A DNA stretch of 64,000 nt from Saprospiraceae bacterium (GCA_027488935.1 JAIYAP010000048.1:26092-90091); one strand, 5' to 3'; numbered from the stretch's first letter, positions 51,607 to 60,784 are shown. Program-made: numbers and translations. The notes: generated by a model from the sequence alone, not told the origin.

Positions 51607-54327
51607 ATGAAAGCGACCCCATTTCTGAGTTTCGTTCCACTGTTTTGTGCCTTCCTGCATTGGCAGATGCTACCTGCTCAAAACACGGGCACACCAGCCT
51701 TGCCCGATTCGATCTTCAAAAGGGAACTTGATGTGCTGATAGGCTCCGGCAACGATTCCTTGCGATCAGGCAAATACGATGCGGCCCTCGAACTGGCCTT
51801 CAAAGCCATGGACCTTATAGCGCAGAAATTTCCCGAAAACCATGAAGATTATTTGCCCGCGCTGCTTTTGATAGGCTCGACCTATAACCAAAATGGAAGA
51901 TATTCCGATGCAATCCGTTCTCTGGAAAAAGCCTTGAATATCGCCAATATCCATTTTGGCGATAAAAGCCACCATACTTCAGCGGTTTTGAGCGAACTGG
52001 GCCACGCTTACCTATATGCCGGGCTTTTCGACAAGGCTGTGTCTAGTTTAGAAAAGTCGCTGGTGATCCAGCAGCATGAATCACCGCCCGACCAGCACGG
52101 CATTGCCCGCAACTGTATGGCTTTGGGTAGTCATCGAAAAACGCTGCGTAAGTACGATGAGGCCCTGGCTTATTTCAAACAAGCCCTCGATATTTGGATG
52201 AAGATATATGGAGACACACACGGTAACATCGCCTATTGTTATACCGAGATCAGCCAGGTTTATATTCTTTTGAACGATCACGCCAAAGCCTTGGATTACC
52301 TCCTTCGCGCAGACGAGATCATGAAAAAAAACGGCGACGACCAACACCCTGATTACGGATACGTTTGCAACGACCTCGGCAAAGCATATTTTGCGGAAGG
52401 GAATTACCCGGAAGCCATCCGATGGCAACAAAAATCTTTGGCGCTCTTTCGCTCGGCATCCAAAACGGAGAATACGCTGATCGCCACGGTGTTGCTCTAC
52501 CTCGGGCGGGCGCAATTGGCCAATGGTGAATATCGAGCGGCCATCGAATCTTTTCAAGCCGACAAAAACATCCTGACAAACCTGTTTGCCTCCGACTATC
52601 CTGGTCTCTACTATACCGATGCCGCCATCGCCAATGCCTATCGAAAATGGTATTGGGTAAAAGGTGCCGACAGTTTGCTCGAAAAAAGCCGTGCACATTA
52701 CCGCCTCGCTGAAAAAGGCATTGGCCGGGCAATTCGGGAAGAAGCTTCGTCGGATGCTCAAAAAAAAGTGTTGGCGGAGGCAATCCCCGTTTTTGAAAAA
52801 GCCATCGGCCTTGAACTGCTTTTTTACAAAAAAAACCAAAACCCCGCCGCCCTAGAAACGGCATGGCAGCTCAGCGAAGCCATGCACGGATTCTTGCTAC
52901 TCGCTACCACGCAGGAAGCCCAAGCGCGGAATTTTGCAGGGATACCCCACACGGAATTGAGCCGCGATTCAATGCTCAGGGTAGAGATCACAGCGCTCGA
53001 AAAGAAAAGGAAACGGCTGCTGGAGACCGGGATTCAACTGACCAACTCCCTCGTTTTGGCTCAAAACGAGCAGATTTTTGAGAAGAAAAAGTCCCACGAG
53101 CAACTTCGGATAAGCTTTGAAAAAAACTACCCCGACTATTTTCGTCTGAAATACGATCTCCGCAGTTCCTCGCTGGCCGAGACAGAACAAATGCTTTCTA
53201 CACAACAAACCCTACTCGAATATTTTACAGGCGACTCCTCCATTTTTGTGTTTGTAGTACAAAACAAAGGCAGTCGGGTGCTCGAAATGCCCAGGGATTT
53301 CCCGCTCAACGATTGGATACAGCATTTCAGGGGAGGCATTTCAGGCTATCATGCTGCTTCAAAAAAAACGCAGGGGCTCTATGAAGAAACCGTACGCCAA
53401 TTTGCCGGTACTGCCCAACAACTCTATCAAAAATTACTGGCTCCAATTGCCGAATCGCTCACATCAGAGATCATTGTCGTGCCCGGCGACGGGTTTGCCA
53501 ACCTGCCTTTTGAGGCGCTCCTTTCTGACACGCCAAAGGATCTGAGCAATTTCAATACTTACCCGTTTCTGCTGCGCAAGCATACCATCCAGTATGCCTA
53601 TTCTGCCACCATGCTCCACCAAATGGTTGAGCGCCAGCACCCACAGCCCCCCAAGGGAGATCTAATGGCCTTTGCTCCGTTTTATGAGGAAGATACTGCC
53701 CGTTTGGCTATGCTACTACAACGCGGCGAAGTCACTTGGATGGGCTTTTCACCCTTGCCCTTTTCGGGAGAAGAGGTTTTCCGCGCAAAAAAACGATGGG
53801 CGCACACCTCAGAACTGCGGATAGGGAAAGATGCGACCAAACAGGCATTTCAGGAATTGGCGGCGCGGTATAAAATATTGCACCTTGCTACGCACGGAAA
53901 AGCCAATCACCGCGCGGGCGAATTCTCTTTTCTGGCGTTTGCCTCCAAGGACGAAAACATCGAAAATGGCTTGCTTTCGGTGGGCGAATTGTACAATTTG
54001 AGGTTGAATGCCGATTTGGTGATACTCTCTGCCTGCGAAACGGGCATCGGTGAACAACAGCGCGGAGAAGGCGTGCTTAGCCTCGCGCGTGCATTTGCGT
54101 TTGCGGGAGCCAAGAGCATTGTGGCATCGCTTTGGAGTGTCAACGACAAATCAACGATGCAGATTATGGATCATTTTTACGCAGGAATAAAATCGGGTAT
54201 GCCGAAAAATACGGCACTGGCCGTTGCCAAACGCCAGTATTTGGAGGAGCATCCTGGGCGACCAGCCCACCCGTTTTTCTGGGCGGGATTTGTGGGGGTA
54301 GGGGATATAAGCCCCATCAAAAATTGA
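51607..54327 (+). CDS. TPR-CHAT protein (caspase-like protease fold)
   Basis: Protein of 906 aa from the ATG at 51607, preceded by an A-rich tract. It has a signal peptide (ending LPAQ), about nine TPR units (residues about 30-420), a coiled linker and a C-terminal CHAT domain (about 590-906). The catalytic pair is present: His763 in LHLATHG and Cys810 in LSACETGIG. The predicted signal peptide suggests an exported or periplasmic protease, unlike the cytosolic CHAT proteases of defence systems. Divergent from the giant surface gene, convergent with the anti-sigma gene. Substrate unknown. Confidence 0.92.
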   Translation: MKATPFLSFVPLFCAFLHWQMLPAQNTGTPALPDSIFKRELDVLIGSGNDSLRSGKYDAALELAFKAMDLIAQKFPENHEDYLPALLLIGSTYNQNGRYSDAIRSLEKALNIANIHFGDKSHHTSAVLSELGHAYLYAGLFDKAVSSLEKSLVIQQHESPPDQHGIARNCMALGSHRKTLRKYDEALAYFKQALDIWMKIYGDTHGNIAYCYTEISQVYILLNDHAKALDYLLRADEIMKKNGDDQHPDYGYVCNDLGKAYFAEGNYPEAIRWQQKSLALFRSASKTENTLIATVLLYLGRAQLANGEYRAAIESFQADKNILTNLFASDYPGLYYTDAAIANAYRKWYWVKGADSLLEKSRAHYRLAEKGIGRAIREEASSDAQKKVLAEAIPVFEKAIGLELLFYKKNQNPAALETAWQLSEAMHGFLLLATTQEAQARNFAGIPHTELSRDSMLRVEITALEKKRKRLLETGIQLTNSLVLAQNEQIFEKKKSHEQLRISFEKNYPDYFRLKYDLRSSSLAETEQMLSTQQTLLEYFTGDSSIFVFVVQNKGSRVLEMPRDFPLNDWIQHFRGGISGYHAASKKTQGLYEETVRQFAGTAQQLYQKLLAPIAESLTSEIIVVPGDGFANLPFEALLSDTPKDLSNFNTYPFLLRKHTIQYAYSATMLHQMVERQHPQPPKGDLMAFAPFYEEDTARLAMLLQRGEVTWMGFSPLPFSGEEVFRAKKRWAHTSELRIGKDATKQAFQELAARYKILHLATHGKANHRAGEFSFLAFASKDENIENGLLSVGELYNLRLNADLVILSACETGIGEQQRGEGVLSLARAFAFAGAKSIVASLWSVNDKSTMQIMDHFYAGIKSGMPKNTALAVAKRQYLEEHPGRPAHPFFWAGFVGVGDISPIKN

Positions 54328-54351
54328 AAACCTGATCAACCTTGTGGGTTT

Positions 54352-55209
54352 TCAAAACGCAGCCAAACGTTTGCTCAACTCCAATGCTTTGGCTCGAAAC
54401 GGAAAATCGTCCTCCGCCACCATTTCAACGAGCAAGGCCTTTGCTTTTTTCGTTTTTCCAAGCGCAATTTGGCACAACAAAAAATTCCAGCGGGCCTCAT
54501 ATTTGAACTGAAAACTATTTATTAAAGCATCAAAATCACTTGCTGCACCGGCAAATTGTTCGATCATAAATCGGGCATGTGCCCGGATGTAGCGGGCTTC
54601 TTCATCTTGAACCACCAGGTTTTCGTCTCCTAAAAGATTGGCTGCAAGGCGAAATTTTTGATCCGTAAAGGATTCAGCAGCCTTCTCCAAGGATGTTTTT
54701 GGAGCCGGATCGCCTGCTTGTTGGGCAGCATCCCGCACAAAAGTTTGGGCAGGCGGTTCATGGAACGCACGCGCCAGGGCAATCAACTGCGGTTTTTCAA
54801 CAGATGGCTCCTTTGGCTTTTCTGCAATTGGAACAGGAACTTCGGCAGGAGGCCTTACGGCAGGAGTAACCAAGGTGTCTTGTGGTAGGTTTTCCGACTT
54901 AATGCTTGGTTTCACTGTGGGTTTGCCAAAGAAATAAAAAGCCGCCGCCAACAAAACAATCAATAAAGCCAACAAACCTGGTAGCCTTTTTTTACCCAAT
55001 AAAAACGGCTTTTTCGGCTCAAATTCAAGGGCAGATGCCACCTTTTTTCGCAAGCGCAAAGCCTCCAGCCGTTGCATCATTGCGCGATGCCGGGCTACGG
55101 ATTGGGCAAGTTCAGTATCCGTTTTCAGTGCGTTTTCAAAATCGGTTAAGTCTCCTTCCTCCAATTCGCCCAGAATATAACGTTCAATTTTTTCGTAAAA
55201 ATTTTCCAT
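54352..55209 (-). CDS. Anti-sigma-like membrane protein with periplasmic TPR-like tail
   Basis: Protein of 285 aa: cytoplasmic N-terminal segment (1-75, MENFYEKIERYILGELEEGDL ...) of the type that binds sigma factors in Bacteroidota but without a zinc-binding His/Cys motif; one transmembrane helix (77-94, LPGLLALLIVLLAAAFYF); and a Pro-rich linker and C-terminal helical repeats (about 190-280). It is 3 bases downstream of the sigma gene stop, so the two are translated together. I infer it holds the sigma factor until a periplasmic signal arrives. Confidence 0.8.
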   Translation of the reverse strand: MENFYEKIERYILGELEEGDLTDFENALKTDTELAQSVARHRAMMQRLEALRLRKKVASALEFEPKKPFLLGKKRLPGLLALLIVLLAAAFYFFGKPTVKPSIKSENLPQDTLVTPAVRPPAEVPVPIAEKPKEPSVEKPQLIALARAFHEPPAQTFVRDAAQQAGDPAPKTSLEKAAESFTDQKFRLAANLLGDENLVVQDEEARYIRAHARFMIEQFAGAASDFDALINSFQFKYEARWNFLLCQIALGKTKKAKALLVEMVAEDDFPFRAKALELSKRLAAF

Positions 55210-55212
55210 GGA

Positions 55213-55824
55213 TCATTGATTAAAAAGTGAAGCGGCTGCGGCTATTTCCACCAGTTTTTTCAAGCATTTAGAACGATGGTTTTTTAGGGCGTCCACTGTA
55301 GTGTATTGCGTGCGTTTTTCTTCGATGACCTCTTTGTCGCGGCGTTCTTCCAGGTATTTCAGTCGGATGAGGTTTTGGCAATTGGGTTCTAATTGTGACA
55401 ATAGTTTTTCGAGCAACTCGGTTTCGGCAAGGCTTCCAAAATCATCCTCCTGCGCTGGTTCACCGATGGTTTCCAGATCCACCGTTTGGTGCCTCAAAGC
55501 CTTCCGACGAAAGTTTTGTGCCCTGTTTTTTGCGATTTCAATGACAAATGTGGCCGGGCTGTAACCTTGAAAGATGTATTTCTCCGCTCCAATCTTTTGT
55601 AAGCAAATGGTGATGCAATCACAGATTAATTCTTCAACATCGTCATCGCTGAGGTGGTTTCTTTTGCCGATGTTAAAGATAGAACCCGAAACCTGCGCCG
55701 ACAAACACCGAATTGCAGCTGCTTCTTCACGTCTTAACCCCTCGAAAAGTGCCCCATGGTCGGGGTATTTTTCGCAGATTTGGTTTGTTTTCCTGTCCAA
55801 GAAGATATCAAGTATTCGAGCCAT
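55213..55824 (-). CDS. Sigma-70 family RNA polymerase sigma factor
   Basis: Protein of 203 aa from the ATG at 55824 (MARILDIF; the frame opens at 55851). Region 2 spans about 50-110 (DDDVEELICDCITICLQKI ... SPATFVIEIAKNRAQNFRRKALRH) and region 4 about 145-195 (LEPNCQNLIRLKYLEERRDKEVIEE ... VDALKNHRSKCLKKLVEI). It is paired with an anti-sigma-like membrane protein and is preceded by a motif also found upstream of the giant surface protein gene. The N-terminal extension before region 2 is longer than in ECF factors. Confidence 0.88.
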   Translation of the reverse strand: MARILDIFLDRKTNQICEKYPDHGALFEGLRREEAAAIRCLSAQVSGSIFNIGKRNHLSDDDVEELICDCITICLQKIGAEKYIFQGYSPATFVIEIAKNRAQNFRRKALRHQTVDLETIGEPAQEDDFGSLAETELLEKLLSQLEPNCQNLIRLKYLEERRDKEVIEEKRTQYTTVDALKNHRSKCLKKLVEIAAAASLFNQ

Positions 55825-55875
55825 GCCTTGCCATAGAATTGTAGAGGGCAATAATACTAACTTTCAGGCTTTGAG

Positions 55876-55907
55876 CATGTATGCCGCTGGCTTTCGATTT
55901 TGTAACC
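55876..55907 (-). promoter_or_regulatory. Predicted autoregulatory promoter of the sigma gene
   Basis: On the minus strand GGTTAC, 19 bases, ATACATG, 51 bases upstream of the ATG at 55824. Core CGGTTACAAAATCGAAAGC. Same layout as at 51550-51581, which supports a shared promoter recognised by this sigma factor. Confidence 0.55.
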
Positions 55908-55940
55908 GAAGTAACTGTTTTTTTACACCAATAAGTGGAA

Positions 55941-56147
55941 TCACTCCTCCTCTTCAGGCAACTTTTCAGTCGTCGTAAACAGTACATTTTTATATTCAAA
56001 TCGCACTTTTCGATCTAAAAGTACCGTCTTTTGGCTGTTTTTATCGAAAATGGTCCCCTGGAAATATAAGGCTATCCGTCAATTCAGGTTGGCCTGTCAG
56101 TTTTTTCAATGCTTTGCCAATCGCATTTTTGGGGAAAGCAAGCAATC
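55941..56147 (-). pseudogene. Internally deleted copy of the 61.5-62.3 kb exported protein gene
   Basis: Bases 55941-56068 match the 3' end of the gene at 61464-62318 (stop codon, DEEE tail, RKVRFEYKNG, and so on). Bases 56069-56147 match a part about 600 bases further upstream in that gene (LPENAMGK-like segment). The junction lies in an ATA microhomology. The equivalent of 61592-62196 (605 bases) is missing, so the frame is broken; the start and signal peptide are also gone. Confidence 0.8.
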
Positions 56148-56171
56148 TGTTATTTGGATAAAACACAGCCT

Positions 56172-58403
56172 CTAGCGTACCAGCAACACCGTTCCGGAAA
56201 GGATCGCCCGGACCGGATTACTCAGATCCAGATATTCAATAAAATAAGTATAGATGCCAGGAGCTGCTTTCTGCCCCCTAAAAGTGCCATCCCAGCCCAA
56301 TCCGGCTCCGGCCCATTGCGCGCAAAGATTTCCCCAGCGATCAAAAATTTTCACACCCAGAATTTGAGCACTCGCTTTCGGGAAAACCTGAAAAAGATGA
56401 TTCTCCTCCTGGCTATCTGGCTTGAAGACATTAGGTATAAACATGAAGTCATCTGCTGCGTTACAACGTTTTCGAGGCACACTTAGCGCACCGCTGACCA
56501 TGCAAATAGTATCCGGTTTATAGCGCGCACGGTAGGAATGGGTATTCGCATCGATAATGACAAAAGAATCCTGAAAAGGCTTGTTATCCCAGAATACTGC
56601 GTCAAAACTGTTGTTGAGCGCAACCCGTACGGTGTCGCCAAAACAATACGTACTATCAATGGCATTAATCGCAGGTGGAAATTCAACGATTTTAACTTCA
56701 ATATCTTTCTTTTCGTTGCATCCCTTGTTTTCCACCTCCAGGGAATAAATGCCAGATTGGCCAATCATCACAGGCGAAGAAACCAGATCCCCGTCCAGAT
56801 AAAACGCAGTGGCATTTTTGCCTATATCGAGCGATAATATTCCAGGCCCACAAACCAGCGTATCCTGAGCGGTTATTTGTGGGGCTTCAACAACCTGAAC
56901 AAATCGACTTTCTACGTCGCTACAAATGGTGTTTTGTACGCTATGAACTACTTTTATCCGTCCTAAATCAGGAAAATAAATTTCAGGAATATTTTCATCC
57001 GACTGTATGTTTAAAATGTCCCAGGTATTATTGTTTCCCGGGGTGGTATCTACAATGGCAGGCTTTATCCGTGCGCCGAGGCAAATGGTATCTGGCAATT
57101 CAAAATAGGCATCTATCCTGACACAATAATCCTTGGAAAGGCCAGATTTCGGGATAAACGTAAATGCACGAATGGTATCGGGCATCGGAACAGGGATGTA
57201 GCCACCTGGAGCAAGGCTAACCCAATTAGTTTTTTCCCTGACAGGCATTTCCGGTGATTTTCGGCGATAGCTGTTGCAGGCGCTCAAGCTGCCATCAGGA
57301 AGCACTTTTGCGATCACTGTTTTATCATTGATATTACGAACCGTATAGATCATCCCGTCCGAAGCGATATCGGCATTAAATGCTGTAGTAACCGAGCAGT
57401 TATCCAGGTTGATAGTCCAGATAGGCAGTAATTGATCGTTAAACTTAGTAAGCGTTTTGTCCTCCTTCGCATAAAAAACAATATCATCAGAGCGACTATG
57501 AATCGGGACAAATAAGCCGGGGGTTAATCTTGCGATTTTCTCTTGCTTACCCGATGCATCAATGATTCCGATCAAGGGCTTATCTTTCATTTGATTTACC
57601 AAGGTTGAATACCCACTGAAAATCAGAAATTTTTGGGTGTTTTCTAAAACAGAAAACTGAGTATCACAGAAGTATTCATCGAATTGAAAATTCTGTTTGC
57701 AGTATCCAAGCGCAAACCGCCCCCGGTTAAAATGGACATTCCCTGAATTCGAAAAAGGACAGTCAAAGTCTTCAACATAGGTCAGTGTGCCGTTTTTTTG
57801 ATCCCAGCTTAGATCCGTGTATTTACAAGACGCATTAAGGCCATTCGATAAATAATTAAAGGTATTTTGAGCACTCTGTATGGGTAATCCCTCAGGGCTC
57901 AGTTTGGTTAAAAAGTAATAAGAAGAATCAGTAGCATTTTGCATGAAGTGGAGCCCACTGAGCCAGATAGATCCGGTATTATCCTCCTGAAAATCAAATA
58001 ATTGCGTCAGGTTTTTTGTTCCTATCTCCCGACTCCAAACGATTCCGCCAATGGTGTCAAATTTTAATACAAAACCATTGGATTGCTTTTCGGAAACATA
58101 GGCGCTCAATAATATCATAAGACCATCGGACACCACTGCGATGGCTTTTAGTTCGATGTTTTCAACGGCGCTAAACTTTTCCTGTTGCCAGATTATATTT
58201 CCTTGTGCATCAATTTTGTAGATCTGTATCTTTTTAGAACCACTGGTTTTATCCAGATTTACCAAATAAAAGTGCTTTCCATCCGGAGCAACTCGGATCA
58301 GCGGTGCTTCTAAAAGTACATCCAGACTTTTTTGGAACGACCCCTGTGAGAAAACGGTCCCTAAACTCAGCAGCAAGATGAACAGGATGGTGACTCGTTT
58401 CAT
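56172..58403 (-). CDS. T9SS type B sorting domain protein
   Basis: Exported protein of 743 aa: signal peptide ending VFSQ; a beta-propeller-like N-terminal part (residues about 25-380, with repeated W-x-x-x-hydrophobic blades); Ig-like repeats (about 420-640); and a C-terminal gliding-motility-associated type B domain (FIPNVFKPDSQEENHLFQVF ... KIFDRWGNLCAQW ... GWDGTFRGQKAAPGIYTYFIEY). Type B cargoes usually stay on the cell surface or are carried along with gliding machinery. Function unknown. Confidence 0.9.
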   Translation of the reverse strand: MKRVTILFILLLSLGTVFSQGSFQKSLDVLLEAPLIRVAPDGKHFYLVNLDKTSGSKKIQIYKIDAQGNIIWQQEKFSAVENIELKAIAVVSDGLMILLSAYVSEKQSNGFVLKFDTIGGIVWSREIGTKNLTQLFDFQEDNTGSIWLSGLHFMQNATDSSYYFLTKLSPEGLPIQSAQNTFNYLSNGLNASCKYTDLSWDQKNGTLTYVEDFDCPFSNSGNVHFNRGRFALGYCKQNFQFDEYFCDTQFSVLENTQKFLIFSGYSTLVNQMKDKPLIGIIDASGKQEKIARLTPGLFVPIHSRSDDIVFYAKEDKTLTKFNDQLLPIWTINLDNCSVTTAFNADIASDGMIYTVRNINDKTVIAKVLPDGSLSACNSYRRKSPEMPVREKTNWVSLAPGGYIPVPMPDTIRAFTFIPKSGLSKDYCVRIDAYFELPDTICLGARIKPAIVDTTPGNNNTWDILNIQSDENIPEIYFPDLGRIKVVHSVQNTICSDVESRFVQVVEAPQITAQDTLVCGPGILSLDIGKNATAFYLDGDLVSSPVMIGQSGIYSLEVENKGCNEKKDIEVKIVEFPPAINAIDSTYCFGDTVRVALNNSFDAVFWDNKPFQDSFVIIDANTHSYRARYKPDTICMVSGALSVPRKRCNAADDFMFIPNVFKPDSQEENHLFQVFPKASAQILGVKIFDRWGNLCAQWAGAGLGWDGTFRGQKAAPGIYTYFIEYLDLSNPVRAILSGTVLLVR

Positions 58404-58468
58404 TTTTTTTCGTTAATAAGCACGAAGTAACGAAAATGTCCTGATATAACGATAAAGATTTGCCTTTT

Positions 58469-58522
58469 CCGCCGCGCGTGGGCTTCCCGCATCGTGTGTA
58501 TCAGGAAGACCACGCGCGGCGG
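58469..58522. repeat. R1 REP-like palindrome, copy A
   Basis: Arms CCGCCGCGCGTGG and CCACGCGCGGCGG enclose a short core (TTCCCGCATCGTGTGTATCA). It lies between the T9SS type B gene and the MgtC gene, upstream of both. Confidence 0.75.
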
Positions 58523-58679
58523 AATGTGTGAATAATGTAATTTTTTTTATTTATAGTGTAAGACCTTAGGTATTAATAGGTATGACCTTTATGCCGGGAA
58601 GAATGGGTGTACATGGGGCCTTATCAATCTTTTTCTGTCTTTATGAAGATTGTTTGGAAATAGATGAAACAGTTAAGAC

Positions 58680-59111
58680 ATGACAAATACAGAATTTACA
58701 ATTCGATTAATGGCCGCCCTCCTTGCGGGTTTATTGATCGGCTTTGAACGGCAATGGAACCATAAGTCAGCAGGTTTGCGAACCAATACCTTGGTTTCGG
58801 TTGGTGCGGCCATTTTTGTATTGATTTCTATCATGGTTACAGAAAAGGGAAACGGAGATGTAACCAGAATCATAGGTCAAGTGGTTACTGGTATTGGCTT
58901 TTTATGTGCTGGGATCATTTTTAAAGAAGGTATTAGTGTGCATGGATTGACAACAGCAGTTACAGTTTGGTGCTGCTCGGCAGTTGGATGTTTAGCAGCA
59001 GCAGGTTATTTCAAAGAAACGTTTATTGCAACATTCTTCATCATTGCTGTAAATATATTGTTAAAACCACTAGACGAATGGTTGACAAATAGACGGAAAG
59101 AAGTGGTCTAA
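58680..59111 (+). CDS. MgtC/SapB-family membrane protein
   Basis: Protein of 143 aa with four hydrophobic helices. N-terminal motif LLAGLLIGFERQWNHKSAGLRTNTLVSVGAA is diagnostic for the MgtC/SapB fold; TGIGFLCAGIIFKEG and LTTAVTVWCCSAVG follow. MgtC-type proteins are linked with low-Mg2+ survival and membrane potential or phosphate control. It is slightly short but complete for the SapB domain and lacks the C-terminal ACT-like domain. It is followed after 66 bases by a nitroreductase. Confidence 0.92.
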   Translation: MTNTEFTIRLMAALLAGLLIGFERQWNHKSAGLRTNTLVSVGAAIFVLISIMVTEKGNGDVTRIIGQVVTGIGFLCAGIIFKEGISVHGLTTAVTVWCCSAVGCLAAAGYFKETFIATFFIIAVNILLKPLDEWLTNRRKEVV

Positions 59112-59177
59112 TCCACTGAAAATCAATATTTTTTATCCATCCATCCTTTAAATCCATTTAAATCTTGGTTTAAAATA

Positions 59178-59900
59178 ATGACCTTAACAGAAATCGTAAA
59201 TTACCGACGTTCCGTAAGAAATTACAAAGACATCTCGATCGATACGGAGAAAGTGAAACATTGTATAGCACTGGCAACGTTAGCGCCCAACAGTTCGAAC
59301 ATGCAACTTTGGGAGTTTTACCATATCACTACGCCGGAAATTCTAAAGCAGCTTGCTGTAGCCTGTTTAAATCAAGCATCAGCAACTTCAGCGCAGCAAA
59401 TGGTGGTTTTTGTAACCAGGCAAGATTTTTACAAAAAAAGGGCTAAAGCAATGATGTACTTAGAAATGCAAAATGTGGAAAAAAATAGTCCAAAAGAGAA
59501 ACAGGCGAAAAGAATTAAAAACTGGGAAATGTATTACGGATGGATAATGCCTTTTTTGTATGCAAGGTTCTTTGGGGTTTTTGGCTTGGTTCGGAAAATA
59601 GCCGTGAACCTTGTAGGACTTTTCAGACCAATCGTTTATCAGGTATCGGAAAGTGATATGAGGGTGGTGGTTCATAAAACTTGTGCTTTGGCTGCACAAA
59701 CCTTTATGCTGGCAATGGCTGATGAAAAATATGACACTTGCCCCATGGAAGGGTTTGATAGCAGAAAAGTAAAACGTATTTTAAAATTACCGTATGGTGC
59801 TGAGGTAAATATGATTATTTCTTGCGGAATACGCGAAGAAAATGGTGTTTGGGGCGACAGGATGAGAATTCCCTTTGATGAAGTATATCGAGAAATTTAA
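59178..59900 (+). CDS. Nitroreductase-family flavoprotein
   Basis: Protein of 240 aa with the family N-terminus IVNYRRSVRNYKD (FMN phosphate contact) and the LAPNSSNMQLWEFY motif, and near the C-terminus LPYGAEVNMIISCGIREENG. A helical insertion (about 110-165, including YYGWIMPFLYARFFGVFGLVRKI) is larger and more hydrophobic than usual for NfsB-like enzymes, so the active-site lid is atypical. It probably reduces quinones or nitro compounds with NAD(P)H. Cytoplasmic. Confidence 0.9.
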   Translation: MTLTEIVNYRRSVRNYKDISIDTEKVKHCIALATLAPNSSNMQLWEFYHITTPEILKQLAVACLNQASATSAQQMVVFVTRQDFYKKRAKAMMYLEMQNVEKNSPKEKQAKRIKNWEMYYGWIMPFLYARFFGVFGLVRKIAVNLVGLFRPIVYQVSESDMRVVVHKTCALAAQTFMLAMADEKYDTCPMEGFDSRKVKRILKLPYGAEVNMIISCGIREENGVWGDRMRIPFDEVYREI

Positions 59901-59982
59901 CCGCCGCGCATCGGTTGTAAAAAAACAAAGATGGAGCGTTGCGCGCTGTTATGCGTTGTAAAAGCGCAGACTACGTGCGGCA
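59901..59982. repeat. R1 REP-like palindrome, copy B (long core)
   Basis: Starts one base after the nitroreductase stop. Arms CCGCCGCGC and GCGGCAG (degenerate), core with AAACAAAGATGGAGCGTTGC and GCGTTGTAAAAG. The core is almost identical to copies at 60705 and 62441. Confidence 0.8.
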
Positions 59983-60042
59983 GAAATATCAGAAAAATAA
60001 AAGAATTCTTAAAGGATAAATCACTTTCTAAAATCTAAATAT

Positions 60043-60690
60043 ATGTGTTTCTCTGCAAGCGCCAGTTTTGGAGCCGGTGCTGTTCTTACAGTTATTGGTG
60101 TTGTTTCTATCAAAAAAACGCATCGTGCTTCACAATTGCTATTTGCTAGTATTCCATTTGTTTTTGGAGTGCAGCAAATAGCAGAAGGCGTACTGTGGCG
60201 AACACTTCCAAATCCTGATTATCTGAATACTCAAAAAGTATTCACCTATATTTTTTTGTTTTTCGCACAAGTTCTTTGGCCCTTGTGGGTTCCAATCGCA
60301 ATTTTACTACTGGAGAAAAATGCAACAAGAAAAATCATTCAAAAGGTTTGGGTTGTGGCAGGGCTAATGGTAGGTTTATATTTGGCTTACTGCCTAATGG
60401 TATTTCATGTAGAGGCAAAAATAGTAGGACACCATATTGCATATTTACAGGACTACCCAGATTCACTAAGGAAATATGTCATCATATTATATGCTTTTGC
60501 TACGATAGTTCCTCCATTCTTTTCACACATCAGACGGATGTGGATGTTGGGCATATCCATTTTAATTGCTTACGTCGTTACAGCAGTATTTTACAGCCAT
60601 TACATTCTATCGGTTTGGTGCTTTTTTTCCTCTATCATTAGTTTGTCAGTATACGCCATCATGGTAGATATTTCAAACAAAAGGCCATAG
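60043..60690 (+). CDS. DUF6629-like multispanning membrane protein
   Basis: Protein of 215 aa with about seven hydrophobic helices and the characteristic N-terminus MCFSASASFGAGAVLTVIGVVSI, followed by RASQLLFASIPFVFGVQQIAEGVLW. This matches the DUF6629 family as I know it. Function unknown. It is flanked on both sides by R1 palindromes (59901 and 60705). Confidence 0.85.
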   Translation: MCFSASASFGAGAVLTVIGVVSIKKTHRASQLLFASIPFVFGVQQIAEGVLWRTLPNPDYLNTQKVFTYIFLFFAQVLWPLWVPIAILLLEKNATRKIIQKVWVVAGLMVGLYLAYCLMVFHVEAKIVGHHIAYLQDYPDSLRKYVIILYAFATIVPPFFSHIRRMWMLGISILIAYVVTAVFYSHYILSVWCFFSSIISLSVYAIMVDISNKRP

Positions 60691-60704
60691 AACGATCAAT
60701 ACTT

Positions 60705-60784
60705 CCGCCGCGCGTTGGTTGTAAAAAAACAAAGATGGAGCGTTGCGAGATAGTATGCGTTGTAAAAGTGAAGACCACGCGAGG
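60705..60784. repeat. R1 REP-like palindrome, copy C (long core)
   Basis: Arms CCGCCGCGCGTTGG and CCACGCGAGGC, core with AAACAAAGATGGAGCGTTGC and ATGCGTTGTAAAAGTGAAG. It lies 15 bases after the DUF6629-like gene. Confidence 0.8.

Noticed and set aside
51607..54327. Known CHAT-based anti-phage defence system (such as gRAMP/Craspase or bNACHT types)
   Set aside because: No Cas, NACHT or gasdermin-like gene is adjacent, and the protein appears to have a signal peptide.
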